From positions 55,236 to 89,780 of the forward strand of contig PLGY01000072.1 of assembly GCA_003139855.1 (NCBI GenBank): 34,545 nt of DNA, given 5' to 3'. The translations under genes were made by a program, and so were the position numbers. The notes below the pieces were generated by a model that saw nothing but the letters and a program-made list of their open reading frames with translations, did no database searches and had not been told where the DNA came from. Positions 9,973 through 19,368 of the stretch are shown piece after piece. Numbering within the stretch: the stretch's first letter is position 1; each line of letters begins with the position of its first letter. Origin of the DNA: Candidatus Methanoflorens stordalenmirensis. GTDB taxonomy: Archaea > Halobacteriota > Bog-38 > Methanoflorentales > Methanoflorentaceae.

Positions 9973-10180
9973 GCAAGATCTAATCGTCTTAACAAAGCGC
10001 GCATTTCAGCGATATGCGGCATCTCTCTAACCCTGGTTGTTTGTCGCGGTTGTTCCGTTACGATTAGCGAGTTCATTGCGTCGATCGTACTATTACGTTG
10101 CGATTGTCCTGCCGCACTCCCGCGGAAAGCCTTTTTTCTGGAAACGACGCAAAACCACTGAGCCACTATGACATGACATT

Positions 10181-10720
10181 ACGGCGGGGCTCCCGCTAAC
10201 ACTCTGTCACAAATTTCTGCCATCAGCGATCTCGCCATTCGGTTTCGCACTCGCGAAGCCGTGACGCAGCTCGCGAATAAACAACCTACCAGCGCTGCTT
10301 CTTCTCGCGCCAACATGTCTACTTTTTCTTGCTGCTGCCCGTTCTTCTCCAGTGGTGCAACGAAGTGCATTACGGCGACGTCATAGGCGTTACCTGCGAA
10401 GTTAAGTGAGCAATGTCATCGAGCCTAAAGTCAACGTCACCACGCTTTTCAGCCTTTTTTGGATGGTCTCGAATTATACTGTAGAAACGTCGACGCAGGT
10501 CAAGTGGCCCTCCCCTTGCAACAGACGTTCGGCTATGTGCGCGGTATCCGACCCGAGCCAGATCCGTAACCAGCCCCACCTCATTGCCTGCTAGACCGAA
10601 GCGTTTGCGTAGCGCTTGTAGGGGGTGCTACGAAGCGTCTCAACAGCACTGCGAAGAACACTTGCAAGCGATTCGGTACTGCTCAATTAGATCCACTAGC
10701 GGTCAGCATTTGTTTTTCGT
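10181..10720 (-). pseudogene. Decayed coding region, possibly a class I SAM-dependent methyltransferase remnant
   Basis: Protein-like segments spread over frames on the minus strand: SSTESLASVLRSAVETLRSTPYKRYANASV*, then DTAHIAERLLQGEGHLTCVDVSTV*FETIQKRLKSVVTLTLGSMTLLT*, then FAGNAYDVAVMHFVAPLEKNGQQQEKVDMLAREEAALVG. Several in-frame stops. Confidence 0.35.
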
Positions 10721-10872
10721 GGAATGAGCAACTTCCAACCTAACAGTCCCACGTTAACCAGATCGTGCAATGCTACCGCCACCAGACAATGTCATACGTC
10801 CCCTTTTGTGCTCGGGCTCTCTTCTTCGCAAGCGGGACGAGATGTCGAATGAGAGAGTTCTGACGGACGCGC

Positions 10873-10882
10873 AATATATAAG
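10873..10882 (+). promoter_or_regulatory. Putative TATA box upstream of aIF-1A
   Basis: aatatataag about 30 nt before the SD/uORF region upstream of the aIF-1A gene. Confidence 0.5.
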
Positions 10883-10969
10883 GGCCCACGCCTACCTGAT
10901 TACGAGGAAAGACAATGACCATCAAATATCAAATGAGGTGTTGAGCTGACTGAAGAGCAACCGAGCAAG

Positions 10970-11230
10970 GTGAGGCTGCCCAGAAAACACCAGAATGAGA
11001 TCTTTGGAACGGTAGAAAAAATGCTCGGCGGGAGCCGAATCACCGTTCGCTCTCAAGATGGAAAAACCCGCATGGGGCGAATTCCAGGTAAGATGAAACG
11101 AAGAGTATGGCTCCGTGTGGGCGACGTCATTATTATTCGGCCCTGGAGCATTCAAGATGAAAAGGCGGATGTTGTCTGGCGATATCTTCCACCACAAGCC
11201 GACTGGCTGAGAAGGAAAGGGTATATTTAA
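10970..11230 (+). CDS. Archaeal translation initiation factor aIF-1A
   Basis: RLPRKHQNEIFGTVEKMLGGSRITVRSQDGKTRMGRIPGKMKRRVWLRVGDVIIIRPWSIQDEKADVVWRYLPPQADWLRRKGYI matches the eIF-1A fold throughout. The true start may be a CTG at 10946 preceded by GAGGTG. Confidence 0.95.
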   Translation: MRLPRKHQNEIFGTVEKMLGGSRITVRSQDGKTRMGRIPGKMKRRVWLRVGDVIIIRPWSIQDEKADVVWRYLPPQADWLRRKGYI

Positions 11231-11246
11231 GCACTACTTCGCGCAC

Positions 11247-11255
11247 TCTTTTTTT
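11247..11255 (+). terminator. T-rich archaeal terminator after aIF-1A
   Basis: Run of T (cactcttttttt) 17-25 nt after the stop codon. Confidence 0.45.
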
Positions 11256-11431
11256 GCATCTGCGCTGTGTCCGTCGTCGTGATTCGTGCCGCAAACCTGG
11301 CTCATGAATGATGATAACGCTCGTTACTGCCCTGCTTAATCCTGCGGTAGTGGCGATGATGGTGCTATCCGCTCAAGGTCATGGACACAGTATTCGCACA
11401 TCGATCTGTCCGTTGTCGGCAAGAGACGTGA

Positions 11432-12643
11432 GTGAGGCGAATGAGAGAAGACTATGATGTGATAGTGGTCGGGGCAGGTCCTGCAGGCTCAGTTGCAGCA
11501 CTGAACGCAGCTGCAGATAGCGACGTTCTGCTTATAGAGAAACGGCCAGAGATAGGGGCGCCTGTTCGATGCGCAGAGGCAGTGCCTCTTGTTGAAACGC
11601 CGTTCGTTTTTCACACGTCATTCGAAAAATACGTAAAACCTGACAAGAAGTGGGTGGCAAGCGAAGTTAAGGGAGTACGGGCTACCGCTCCTGATGGTAC
11701 AATAGTCGAAGTCTCCGGGGAGATGTTCGGGAAGGGAGACCCGCTTGGCATCGTCCTAGAGCGCAAGCTCTTCGATCGACAGCTGGCTAAGGATGCCGCT
11801 CGTTCCGGAGCGCATGTTGCGGTGCGCACCCGTGCAACTGGGCTGATTCTAGAAGACGGCGCGGTACGAGGCGTCAAGCTTAGCCGCCTCGGTGAGGAGT
11901 TTGACGTGCGTGCCAAGCTTGTGATAGGTGCTGACGGCGTTGAATCTCAGGTAGGCCGGTGGGCGGGCATAAACACCACGCTCAAGCTCAAGGACATTGA
12001 GAGCTGCGCCCAGTATCACATGCAAAACGTCGAACTAATGGACAACACGCTCGATTTCTACTTTGGCTCCTCGGCGCCGAGCGGCTACGCTTGGGCTTTT
12101 CCAAAAGGAGACGGTGCGGGCAACATCGGACTCGGGGTGCTCGGAAGCAAGTTGAGTGGGAAGCGCCCATTGGCGTACCTCGACGAGTTCGTCGCACAGC
12201 GCTTTCCCGATGGCAAACCGGTTGAACTAATGATGGGGGCTTGCCCCGTAAGCGGCGCGCTTTCACATATAGTGGGCAATGGGCTGATGCTCGTGGGTGA
12301 CGCAGCGCATCACACTGAGCCGATAACTGGTGGAGGCATTATGGCGGCGCTCCAGAGCGGAACAATCGCCGGCCAGGTTGCGAACAAAGCGGTGCGCCAA
12401 AACGATTCGTCGGTCAGAGTGCTTCGAGAATACGAAACTGAGTGGAACCGTTCCTTTGGTAAAGCACGTGAGCGCACGTACAAAGTCAAAGAATTCGTAG
12501 TAAATCTCTCAGATGATGAAATAAATCGAATCTTTCATGCATTCGCGGGGATAACAGCCGAAGAGCTGAATATGAAAGGGGCTTTAAAGCGCCTGCTTAG
12601 ATTGGATCCGAGGCTTTTATTCAGTATACGTCAGTTTCTCTAA
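11432..12643 (+). CDS. Geranylgeranyl reductase family FAD-dependent oxidoreductase
   Basis: YDVIVVGAGPAGSVAALNAA Rossmann motif, RCAEAVP, GADGVESQVGRWAGI, LMLVGDAAHHTEPITGGGIMAALQSG. Translation may start at ATG 11441. Confidence 0.93.
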   Translation: MRRMREDYDVIVVGAGPAGSVAALNAAADSDVLLIEKRPEIGAPVRCAEAVPLVETPFVFHTSFEKYVKPDKKWVASEVKGVRATAPDGTIVEVSGEMFGKGDPLGIVLERKLFDRQLAKDAARSGAHVAVRTRATGLILEDGAVRGVKLSRLGEEFDVRAKLVIGADGVESQVGRWAGINTTLKLKDIESCAQYHMQNVELMDNTLDFYFGSSAPSGYAWAFPKGDGAGNIGLGVLGSKLSGKRPLAYLDEFVAQRFPDGKPVELMMGACPVSGALSHIVGNGLMLVGDAAHHTEPITGGGIMAALQSGTIAGQVANKAVRQNDSSVRVLREYETEWNRSFGKARERTYKVKEFVVNLSDDEINRIFHAFAGITAEELNMKGALKRLLRLDPRLLFSIRQFL

Positions 12644-12655
12644 GTCGCGGACTCA

Positions 12656-12676
12656 TTTTTTGTTAGCGACTTTTTT
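12656..12676 (+). terminator. T-rich terminator region after the GGR-family gene
   Basis: Two T6 runs (12656-12661, 12671-12676) just beyond the stop. Confidence 0.4.
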
Positions 12677-12683
12677 AGGCCCA

Positions 12684-13274
12684 TTATAGCCTTCTTACTT
12701 CTTCCGTCTTAGGCTTCCGTCGAAACAGTCGCTCCCTCAGTGACCGCTTTGGCGGCTCGTCTTCCGTCTCCGGCAACGGCGCTTGCACCTCTTCAGCTCC
12801 CGCCTTGCTACTGGGGGGTGGGGGGGCAGGTGACACAGCAGCTGGCAGCAAGCGCGTAAGCATCTCACTCACGTCCGCCAGTCGGTCAATGACCTTGCTC
12901 GACTCACTTCCGTAGAACCCCGCGATGGTCTCATACCGCTTAATCTCGTCTTCTCGCGCCTGTTTGAAGCTCTCGTACTGCGCCGTCAGTCGCTCTATCA
13001 TGTCCGTTTTCATATAAAGGAGCTCATCTTTATGGCGGAGCTCTCGCTCCCCTTTTTCAAGCTCGGCTTCGAGGCGCATCACGGTTTCACGCGGCACCAT
13101 CAGCGTTCCTAAGTCTTCCTCTGCAGTGCCTTCGCTCTCGCGCCCTCCGCCTAAATACGCTCCTAATGCTGCCGCGACGATCTTGCTGCGGCTACTGTTT
13201 TCAGAGCTCGCCTGCTTGTCAGCAGCGGCCAGGAGTTCGTCTGAAATGGCAATAGTAACTTTGTGTAATGGCAT
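12684..13274 (-). CDS. Ribbon-helix-helix N-terminal domain protein with coiled coil and basic tail
   Basis: MPLHKVTIAISDELLAAADKQASSENSSRSKIVAAALGAYL resembles CopG/RHH; followed by a heptad-rich helix, a Pro-rich linker (SPAPPPPSSKAG) and KRSLRERLFRRKPKTEEVRRL. Confidence 0.75.
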   Translation of the reverse strand: MPLHKVTIAISDELLAAADKQASSENSSRSKIVAAALGAYLGGGRESEGTAEEDLGTLMVPRETVMRLEAELEKGERELRHKDELLYMKTDMIERLTAQYESFKQAREDEIKRYETIAGFYGSESSKVIDRLADVSEMLTRLLPAAVSPAPPPPSSKAGAEEVQAPLPETEDEPPKRSLRERLFRRKPKTEEVRRL

Positions 13275-13350
13275 GGGACTCACTACGCATGACGGCGCAG
13301 AACGGTATGCGGCCCTCGCTTTGGTTTAGTCACACCGTAGTATGAATGCT

Positions 13351-13593
13351 TCATACTTGAGCATATCGCCCGCCAACGGGATTTTTCCACTCAACAGTTT
13401 CCACCGTTTCCGGTGCAACGCGCGTGAGCCCACACTCGATAAGAATCAATCTGCGCACCTCGATGAAAAAAATAATGAATTCCTGAGCTCTTTCACCGAA
13501 CAGGTAGCAGTCGTAACCGATCTTTGTCAAACGGTCTCTGTGAAGCTCTCTGTTCGCATAGCTCGCCACGTGGCCTGATAACGGCAGTCGCAA
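13351..13593 (-). CDS. Small hypothetical protein
   Basis: 80-aa ORF with a TATA-like element (gctataaatag, about 13606-13616) upstream on the minus strand; no family recognised; start codon uncertain. Confidence 0.3.
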   Translation of the reverse strand: MRLPLSGHVASYANRELHRDRLTKIGYDCYLFGERAQEFIIFFIEVRRLILIECGLTRVAPETVETVEWKNPVGGRYAQV

Positions 13594-14042
13594 TGCAGCT
13601 AGAAACTATTTATAGCAGGTTCACCACTTTTTTGGAATTCAGTTCTAGTGGATAGCTCGAAGCTCCTTGATTTAACCGCGGATATGGGCAGAACGCCATC
13701 CATTTACAAAAATAGCTATCTTGCCACAACAAAATACCTCTATTTCGAGTCCAGATTTTAAAAAGAAGGATAAAATAGAAACGAAATCGTTAAATACGAT
13801 CAGTGCACGGGTTAATGTGTCGATGCAGCAGGAGCCGGGCTTCGCCGCAAGGCCCTACCTCAAAACGAGCTCTTTTCGCTTGGCGGGCCCGCGCTCCATG
13901 TTGGTCGCCACATTTCTTTAGCATTATTCTTTGTTGTGTACGGTGTTTCTTTCGATTTTTGACCACTTCTACAGGCATATTTAAGTCCGCTGGAACGCGG
14001 TGTTTGCACTGCATCGCTTGTCGAACCTTCTTTATTCAGGGA

Positions 14043-14416
<374 letters not shown>

Positions 14417-14510
14417 TGAATGTACGCGCTTCGGCACGCAATCCGATATGGCTCTTCAGATCCTATTTGTTGGGGCGAGGTGTCACAAAACGGCTAATCT
14501 GTTTTCGTTG

Positions 14511-15053
14511 TTAGCGTCGGCTCCAAAAGCGTGAGAAACCGTTGCGCGAAGGAGCCCGTTTTTCGAAACTGCGCGTGAAGAAAAGCTTGAAGTACGCGCC
14601 GTCGACTTTTTTTCGCAGAATCATCTTGAATCCCAATTCGTTGTACATAGCTGAGGCCGCAACGTTGGTCTCCCACGTGGTTATGAGTGTTGCCTCCATC
14701 CCGTTTTGAAAGAGCTTCGACATGGCGTATTCGACGAGTTTCTTGCCGATGCCGTGACGCCGAAATTCAGGCAGAACGGCGAGCGTCTCGATAAGTCCGA
14801 GCTGAGGTCGCCTGTAGTGGTAGATGACCGCGACGACGCCGACAATCCTTCCATCATCGACGGCTTTGATCCAGCTTCGCCGCCTGTCGTTCAAAATGCG
14901 TGATACCTTAACGCGCAGGTTTTCGCCTTCGGTGAGCGGCGGCACAAATTCGTGATCGACGATGCTGAGCACGCGCATTATGGCATCGAAATCGTTCCAG
15001 GTTGCTTCTCTAATCGTGAGCGTCTCGAGCGGTTCCAGCAATTCTATTACCAT
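14511..15053 (-). CDS. GNAT-family N-acetyltransferase
   Basis: LTIREATWNDFDAIMRVL N-terminus; IETLAVLPEFRRHGIGKKLVEYAMSKLFQNG acetyl-CoA binding motif; NVAASAMYNELGF. Confidence 0.93.
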   Translation of the reverse strand: MVIELLEPLETLTIREATWNDFDAIMRVLSIVDHEFVPPLTEGENLRVKVSRILNDRRRSWIKAVDDGRIVGVVAVIYHYRRPQLGLIETLAVLPEFRRHGIGKKLVEYAMSKLFQNGMEATLITTWETNVAASAMYNELGFKMILRKKVDGAYFKLFFTRSFEKRAPSRNGFSRFWSRR

Positions 15054-15078
15054 CCATCACTTGGTACGGGCGTCACGG

Positions 15079-15711
15079 CTAGCAAAGTAGGACGAGTGCA
15101 TTCAACACGATGCGATCGGAGGCCGACTCATTAAAGGGCAAACCAGCGTTGCGTGCCGTCTCTCCCACATCAATGCCCATAGCCTCCATCGACGGTCGTG
15201 CTTTGTACGGGTTGCGGCAACGATTGCCCACACCGGCGCACGCCTCGCAAAGCGTACATTTTCCCGCGGAAAACGCCGTAGCGAACTTGAGGCCTTTTTT
15301 AAATGCGTCAGCTTCAAGACGAGCGGCGATCGTATCAAGAGTATTTTTTGCTACCAAATACGTCTGATCCCAGCCTTTGAGATACGCGTCATCTGTGTAA
15401 AGGGTCGCAAGATCTTCAGCTGCGTGGATCCGTTCGAGCATCCGGTCAGGCACGTCGTACGCAATCTGAACGATCAGTGCCTTTTGGAATCGCGCGAGGA
15501 CGTTCCTGAATTCATCGAGGGGCATAACGTTAGGGGGGCACATCAAAGACACGTTGTAATTCTTGCAGACGGGAACGTTGCATTTGAGTCGTACGCGTTC
15601 GTCAACCACTATGAGCGCAGCATCAAATACTTGTGCGGCGGTCGCACCAAGTTCACGTGCGGTTGTAAGAAATTCACTAGAAAATGTTTCGCCATCGCAG
15701 ACCGTTCCCAT
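15079..15711 (-). CDS. DUF2284-type predicted metal-binding protein
   Basis: Cys-rich: CNVPVCKNYNVSLMCPPNVMPLDEF, GKCTLCEACAGVGNRCRNPYKARPSMEAMGIDVGETARNAGLPF. Confidence 0.88.
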   Translation of the reverse strand: MGTVCDGETFSSEFLTTARELGATAAQVFDAALIVVDERVRLKCNVPVCKNYNVSLMCPPNVMPLDEFRNVLARFQKALIVQIAYDVPDRMLERIHAAEDLATLYTDDAYLKGWDQTYLVAKNTLDTIAARLEADAFKKGLKFATAFSAGKCTLCEACAGVGNRCRNPYKARPSMEAMGIDVGETARNAGLPFNESASDRIVLNALVLLC

Positions 15712-15837
15712 TGCTAACCGTTACGGAGATAGCGATCGAAACTATAAGAAAGTTGCTTGGCGGGGCAATCGCGTTTACTGGCCGGAGCTCGGGAGCGACC
15801 CGCATTATACGCCGTGTTGATCGCACCAGATGTTCCG

Positions 15838-16971
15838 TCACGCAAGCTCAATTTCCACAGCTCGCGGTTCTTCCAGGTCCTTCAGCTGCTTCATTAAGCG
15901 TGCGCGCTCATCTTCCAACGCTCGTAGATCGTCAATGTGTGCACCCTGCTGGATCTTTTCTAGGTGCTCTCGATTTACTGCACTCGTAGCACGTATTCTT
16001 TCATATCGCCCACTCGTCACGAGCTTTTGGGTTTTGCGCAGGAAGGTAAGTAGATCAGTTGGGGCGTTTAATTTTGACAAAAAAGCGATAAGTCTCGGGA
16101 TCTTCACCGCAAGAGATACGCCCGGCTCTTTGAGAGAAAGCTTCAGCGCCCCTCGGCGTTTGATATCATCTATCGATTCAAGCCAGACGATGTTTGATTC
16201 TAGGACCTGCCTGAAGTTTGTCGTATCTCCCACGTAGTGTGAGAGCTTGCTGTCCGAGTATTTGGCATATTCGAGAAGCCGGTAGAGGGGGAGTGAGGTG
16301 AGGTCATCACTCAGCACAAGAGCGAGGAGTTTTTCAGCGTTTTCGTGGCTCGGCGACGGTGGGAATCCGAGTTCAGGATGGTAACTCGCGTCGAGACTTA
16401 TTTTGAGGACGTCCAAGGCGGGGGCTTGCTTAATGAACGTCTCTAGGAATGTGCTGACGCCGCCGTTATACGCAGCAATTTGCTCCTTCAAAGCGGCGAG
16501 GTCGTCAAACGAGGTGACGTCCACGTTTTGCAAAGATTCGTAGTACGCGCCCTTCTCGCGGATTTCTGCTTCCACGCTTTCGTAGCGAGTGCGCAGGGCC
16601 GCGTAGCCCTTCTTGTATTCTTCAAATAGCCCGCGCTGCTCTGTGAGAAGCCCCAAAATTGGAATTCGATCAAGCTCCTTAACAGCGGTTTCAAAACGGC
16701 GTTTCTTGAGCACGGTGAGTGCTTTTTCAAGCTGCTCGGTGTAATCGAGTGATTCTTCTTCGTGTGCTTTTTCCACCCGCCGCGTTATTCGTTGAAGGCG
16801 CCGCGTCAGATCGAGATACACCCGAAACGTATCCGGCGTGCCTTCGAAGTCGCGCACAAGCTCCCGGATCTCTCGGTTGAAACGCTCGACAAGTTCAAGT
16901 CGCTCGCGACCAGCTTCGCGTATTCGGTTGTTGATCGTGGCAATTTCAACAAGAAGGTCAAGGGGTTCCAA
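15838..16971 (-). CDS. Uncharacterised coiled-coil protein encoded downstream of mptA
   Basis: 377-aa ORF with helical, charged heptad segments at both ends; TTG start 20 nt after the mptA stop; no family recognised. Confidence 0.8.
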   Translation of the reverse strand: MEPLDLLVEIATINNRIREAGRERLELVERFNREIRELVRDFEGTPDTFRVYLDLTRRLQRITRRVEKAHEEESLDYTEQLEKALTVLKKRRFETAVKELDRIPILGLLTEQRGLFEEYKKGYAALRTRYESVEAEIREKGAYYESLQNVDVTSFDDLAALKEQIAAYNGGVSTFLETFIKQAPALDVLKISLDASYHPELGFPPSPSHENAEKLLALVLSDDLTSLPLYRLLEYAKYSDSKLSHYVGDTTNFRQVLESNIVWLESIDDIKRRGALKLSLKEPGVSLAVKIPRLIAFLSKLNAPTDLLTFLRKTQKLVTSGRYERIRATSAVNREHLEKIQQGAHIDDLRALEDERARLMKQLKDLEEPRAVEIELA

Positions 16972-16990
16972 TCAAAGCCCCTCTAGCGGG

Positions 16991-17962
16991 TTAAGTCTCA
17001 CAAAAGGCTTTTACTTCGACTTCCTGCTCGAGGGCCAGCTCTTGGCGAAGCTCCTCAAGCGACGCGACGCGCTCTGCGAAGGCGTTATGGCGGTGAATGC
17101 TCTCCTCGTTGAGCTGCTTTATGGTGATAATCGAGTCATCAGGCAGGTATGGAAACGCTTCGACTACTTTGTGCGCCATGACTCGTACGCAGTCTTCCAC
17201 GAATTTAGGGTTCTTGTGAGCGGTTTCAACGACCACGGCTTCGTCGGTTCGCTTGAGCAGCTCGTAAATCTTCGAGCTCATCGATTCTTCGACGATCTCG
17301 ATTATCGTGTCGAGCGGCACCTCGTAGCCAGTGCCGACCTCTATGGCGATGGTTCCGCGCCCTCGCTGGTTGTGGGTTGCGAGCGGGATATCTCGAAGAA
17401 ACGCCTCAATGTCTGCGGGCGCGACGTTGAGCTCCTTTAGGCGCATCTCGGCTTGTTCTCGTGTGTGCTCTTGAGCGCACGGACACGCGGTCATTCCGAC
17501 GACCTCAGCCCCGATCATCCGCCGCGTCCGGTGCTTGTCGTTGGTGCGATACGTCGTCGTTTCCGCGAAGATGTTGGTAATCTCTTGGGTCGTGATGCCC
17601 GTGCTGGGGGTTTCGCGTTTTACCATGTATTCGCTTCGCATGCGCACTTCTGCGCGCGATGCATACTCGTGTCGATCGAGCAGCTTTTCGGCGACATCCC
17701 CACAGAACTGTTCTATTTCATAAACTGGCGCGTTCAGCGCATCTTCTAACGCTTCGTCCATCACCTCAAAGTTTCTGCTAAGGTTGGCACCTTTGCGATC
17801 AGAGGGCAGATCAACGAACAAGTCAAATTCAGAGACTAAGATTACCGGTCGTTTGTCACGCCGCGTAACCTTAATCAGTTTTTTGACGTTGGTCACACCG
17901 ACGCGGGTGAGATTTATAGAGAATTCCGGGCGATTTGCTTGTACGTCAACTTGTGCGTCCAT
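16991..17962 (-). CDS. mptA: GTP cyclohydrolase MptA (type IV, COG1469/FolE2-related)
   Basis: 323 aa; [61 protein letters not shown]. Confidence 0.95.
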   Translation of the reverse strand: MDAQVDVQANRPEFSINLTRVGVTNVKKLIKVTRRDKRPVILVSEFDLFVDLPSDRKGANLSRNFEVMDEALEDALNAPVYEIEQFCGDVAEKLLDRHEYASRAEVRMRSEYMVKRETPSTGITTQEITNIFAETTTYRTNDKHRTRRMIGAEVVGMTACPCAQEHTREQAEMRLKELNVAPADIEAFLRDIPLATHNQRGRGTIAIEVGTGYEVPLDTIIEIVEESMSSKIYELLKRTDEAVVVETAHKNPKFVEDCVRVMAHKVVEAFPYLPDDSIITIKQLNEESIHRHNAFAERVASLEELRQELALEQEVEVKAFCET

Positions 17963-18079
17963 TATACTCCCCTTTCATTTACTATGCAATAATGCTTTTG
18001 ACGAACCTCTAAATAGCGGCCAGAACGGCGCGAAGCGTCGTTTGACGCACCTGTAGCCCTTCTCTCTTTGATACCGCGT

Positions 18080-19270
18080 CTATGAGCCGCTTTTCACAAC
18101 CGCTAACTTGATCAGTGGCCTGATGAGCTTCAGCAAGCGAGGCGCCTTTGTACTCAACAGCAACTTGCGAAGAACGATGGACGGATGATCCATATCACCG
18201 TACTTCGATATGATGTCCAACGTGCGCTCGTCGTCAAGAGCCCTTATCATGTAGTTGAGATCATCGTCACTGAGCTTGTTAAATCCTTCACGGATGCGCA
18301 ATCCCGTCTCGAGTTCGCGCCCGATCTCGGACCGCCACCGCGTGTCGTACTCCATCAGAGCATCCTTAGAAGTGTTCCCATGTGCCGCTGCCTCGGCCGC
18401 TACGGTCCCTGCTATTTTGGCACATAGCGTTCCGGGATAGATCCCCCCGCCGCTTGTTGGTTTGACTTGCCCGGCGGCATCTCCAACGATCAAGGTGCCG
18501 GCCGCGACCGTGCACGGCGGCGGCCCAAGCGGTATGCCCCCTACAGCGAAGTGTAGGAGCGAAGGCGCGGAGCGCGACGAAAGCCGTTCTATCAGCGGGC
18601 CGAGTCGGTCGAGTGACCGTTCAGTTGAGCAGAGTCCGATTCTTACTGTGTCCCATCGCGTCGGTATTGCCCAGGCAAAAAAGCCCGGCGCTACTTCATG
18701 CCCCAAGTACAGGTCGACGAAATCGGAGAGCGCTCCGTTGGTATAGACTTCCGCTTGCGCACACGTGAACACCGTTTGCACTCGTTCTAATCCTGCAAGC
18801 CTCCCCACGGAGCTTTGCAGTCCGTCGGCTCCGATCACCACGCGAGTGCGTATTTCGATCGGTTCGCCCTGGCTGAGTGCGGCGATGATGACGTCGCTTC
18901 CCTGCCGTCGCAAACTGCTGAATCGCGTTTTGACAAGCGAGGCAACCCCCGATTTGAGTGCCTCTAAAGCCATCGCTCGATCAAGCTCTCCTCGGTCGAC
19001 GACGTAGGCCATTGTTCGCTTGCCGTCGACCGTCAGGACACGCCCGTCTGGAGCGTGGATATTGGCGCCGCGGATGGCGCGCCTGCTGAGCGTTTCGGGC
19101 ACTTCGCACCCTTCAAACGCGCGCGTGCTGATAAGGCCGGCACACTGTACCGGTTGGCCAATGGTCGCGTGCTCTTCGATCATGAGCACGTGTGCACCAG
19201 CTTTTGCGGCGTACTTTGCAGCCATTGAGCCCGCGGGACCTGCGCCGACCACGACGACATCGTATTCCAT
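18080..19270 (-). CDS. Geranylgeranyl reductase family FAD-dependent oxidoreductase (second paralogue)
   Basis: MEYDVVVVGAGPAGSMAAKYAAKAGAHVLMIEEHATIGQPVQCAGLIS, GADGLQSSVGRLAGL, LIVGDAAGQVKPTSGGGIYPG. Confidence 0.95.
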   Translation of the reverse strand: MEYDVVVVGAGPAGSMAAKYAAKAGAHVLMIEEHATIGQPVQCAGLISTRAFEGCEVPETLSRRAIRGANIHAPDGRVLTVDGKRTMAYVVDRGELDRAMALEALKSGVASLVKTRFSSLRRQGSDVIIAALSQGEPIEIRTRVVIGADGLQSSVGRLAGLERVQTVFTCAQAEVYTNGALSDFVDLYLGHEVAPGFFAWAIPTRWDTVRIGLCSTERSLDRLGPLIERLSSRSAPSLLHFAVGGIPLGPPPCTVAAGTLIVGDAAGQVKPTSGGGIYPGTLCAKIAGTVAAEAAAHGNTSKDALMEYDTRWRSEIGRELETGLRIREGFNKLSDDDLNYMIRALDDERTLDIISKYGDMDHPSIVLRKLLLSTKAPRLLKLIRPLIKLAVVKSGS

Positions 19271-19271
19271 G

Positions 19272-19289
19272 CTCGTAAGCGCTTACGAG
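19272..19289. repeat. 18-bp perfect palindrome CTCGTAAGCGCTTACGAG
   Basis: Direct reading: CTCGTAAGC / GCTTACGAG, 2 nt upstream of the GGR start codon and downstream of its putative TATA box. Confidence 0.9.
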
Positions 19290-19294
19290 TTTAG

Positions 19295-19309
19295 TATTTA
19301 TATAATAAA
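19295..19309. promoter_or_regulatory. A/T-rich core promoter between divergent GGR (-) and pth2 (+)
   Basis: tatttatataataaa readable as a TATA box on both strands. Confidence 0.6.
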
Positions 19310-19368
19310 CCAGTCTTAGGCTCTCGTGTTAGAACGCACACGCGAATCGATCGCGTAGGGAAGCACGC

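Noticed and set aside
11308-11457. 49-aa ORF MMITLVTALLNPAVVAMMVLSAQGHGHSIRTSICPLSARDVSEANERRL overlapping the GGR start
   Set aside because: Hydrophobic start is suggestive but no SD, no promoter and no recognisable family; not enough to call.
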